Shown here: positions 6,126 through 6,141 of the stretch, one piece after another | Layout: each line of letters begins with the position of its first letter | Numbering within the stretch: position 1 is the stretch's first letter | From: CAZQSL01 sp964595945 | GTDB taxonomy: Bacteria; UBP15; UBA6099; JAJRTR01 | Assembly: GCA_964595945.1 (NCBI GenBank) | Contig: CAZQSL010000169.1 | Coordinates: forward strand, 1-6,141 | DNA length: 6,141 nucleotides | Reading direction: 5' to 3' | Notes under the pieces: model-generated | The model's input: only the letters and a program-made list of their open reading frames with translations | Database searches by the model: none | What the model was told of the DNA's origin: nothing | Program-made: the position numbers and the translations under genes

Positions 6126-6141
6126 ATCTATCTCTCACAAG

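Overview
The window is a piece of a bacterial chromosome with GC-rich coding DNA, AT-rich intergenic DNA and Shine-Dalgarno-type ribosome sites in front of most genes. A stand-alone CheW shows that the organism has a chemotaxis or related receptor-kinase array. A left-handed beta-helix acyltransferase-like protein and a multipass glycosyltransferase-like protein suggest envelope or glycan assembly. I cannot place the organism in a phylum with confidence. The regular use of Shine-Dalgarno motifs and sigma70-like promoter boxes argues against Bacteroidetes.

Layout: Bases 1-217 are non-coding. They hold an A8/T9 hairpin near the left edge and a strong intrinsic terminator (106-150) oriented for the leftward cheW gene. 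cheW (218-709, minus strand) begins at a TTG codon with a good ribosome site. Bases 710-1002 are an AT-rich divergent intergenic region with a candidate promoter for each direction. Rightward from 1003 come a 228-residue beta-helix protein (1003-1689), a 548-residue polytopic membrane protein (GTG start, 1700-3346) and a soluble multi-sensor histidine kinase (ATG 3393-6125). The window ends 16 bases after the kinase stop codon.

How the genes relate: The beta-helix gene and the membrane gene are 10 bases apart and very likely co-transcribed. A plausible but unproven theme is modification and transfer of a sugar on a lipid-linked glycan. The kinase is probably at least partly independent, because a near-consensus sigma70 promoter (TTGGCA, 17-base spacer, TAGAAT) lies in the last codons of the membrane gene. 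That promoter and the ribosome site at 3381-3390 argue that the kinase starts at ATG 3393 rather than at the longer TTG 3351 frame. No response regulator, cheA or receptor gene is visible, so both signalling proteins have partners elsewhere.

I see no CRISPR, phage, transposon, tRNA or rRNA, and no clearly novel multi-gene system. The least ordinary items are the kinase's unassigned N-terminal region, the embedded promoter, and the pairing of a nucleotidyltransferase-less GlmU-like protein with a GT-C-like membrane protein.
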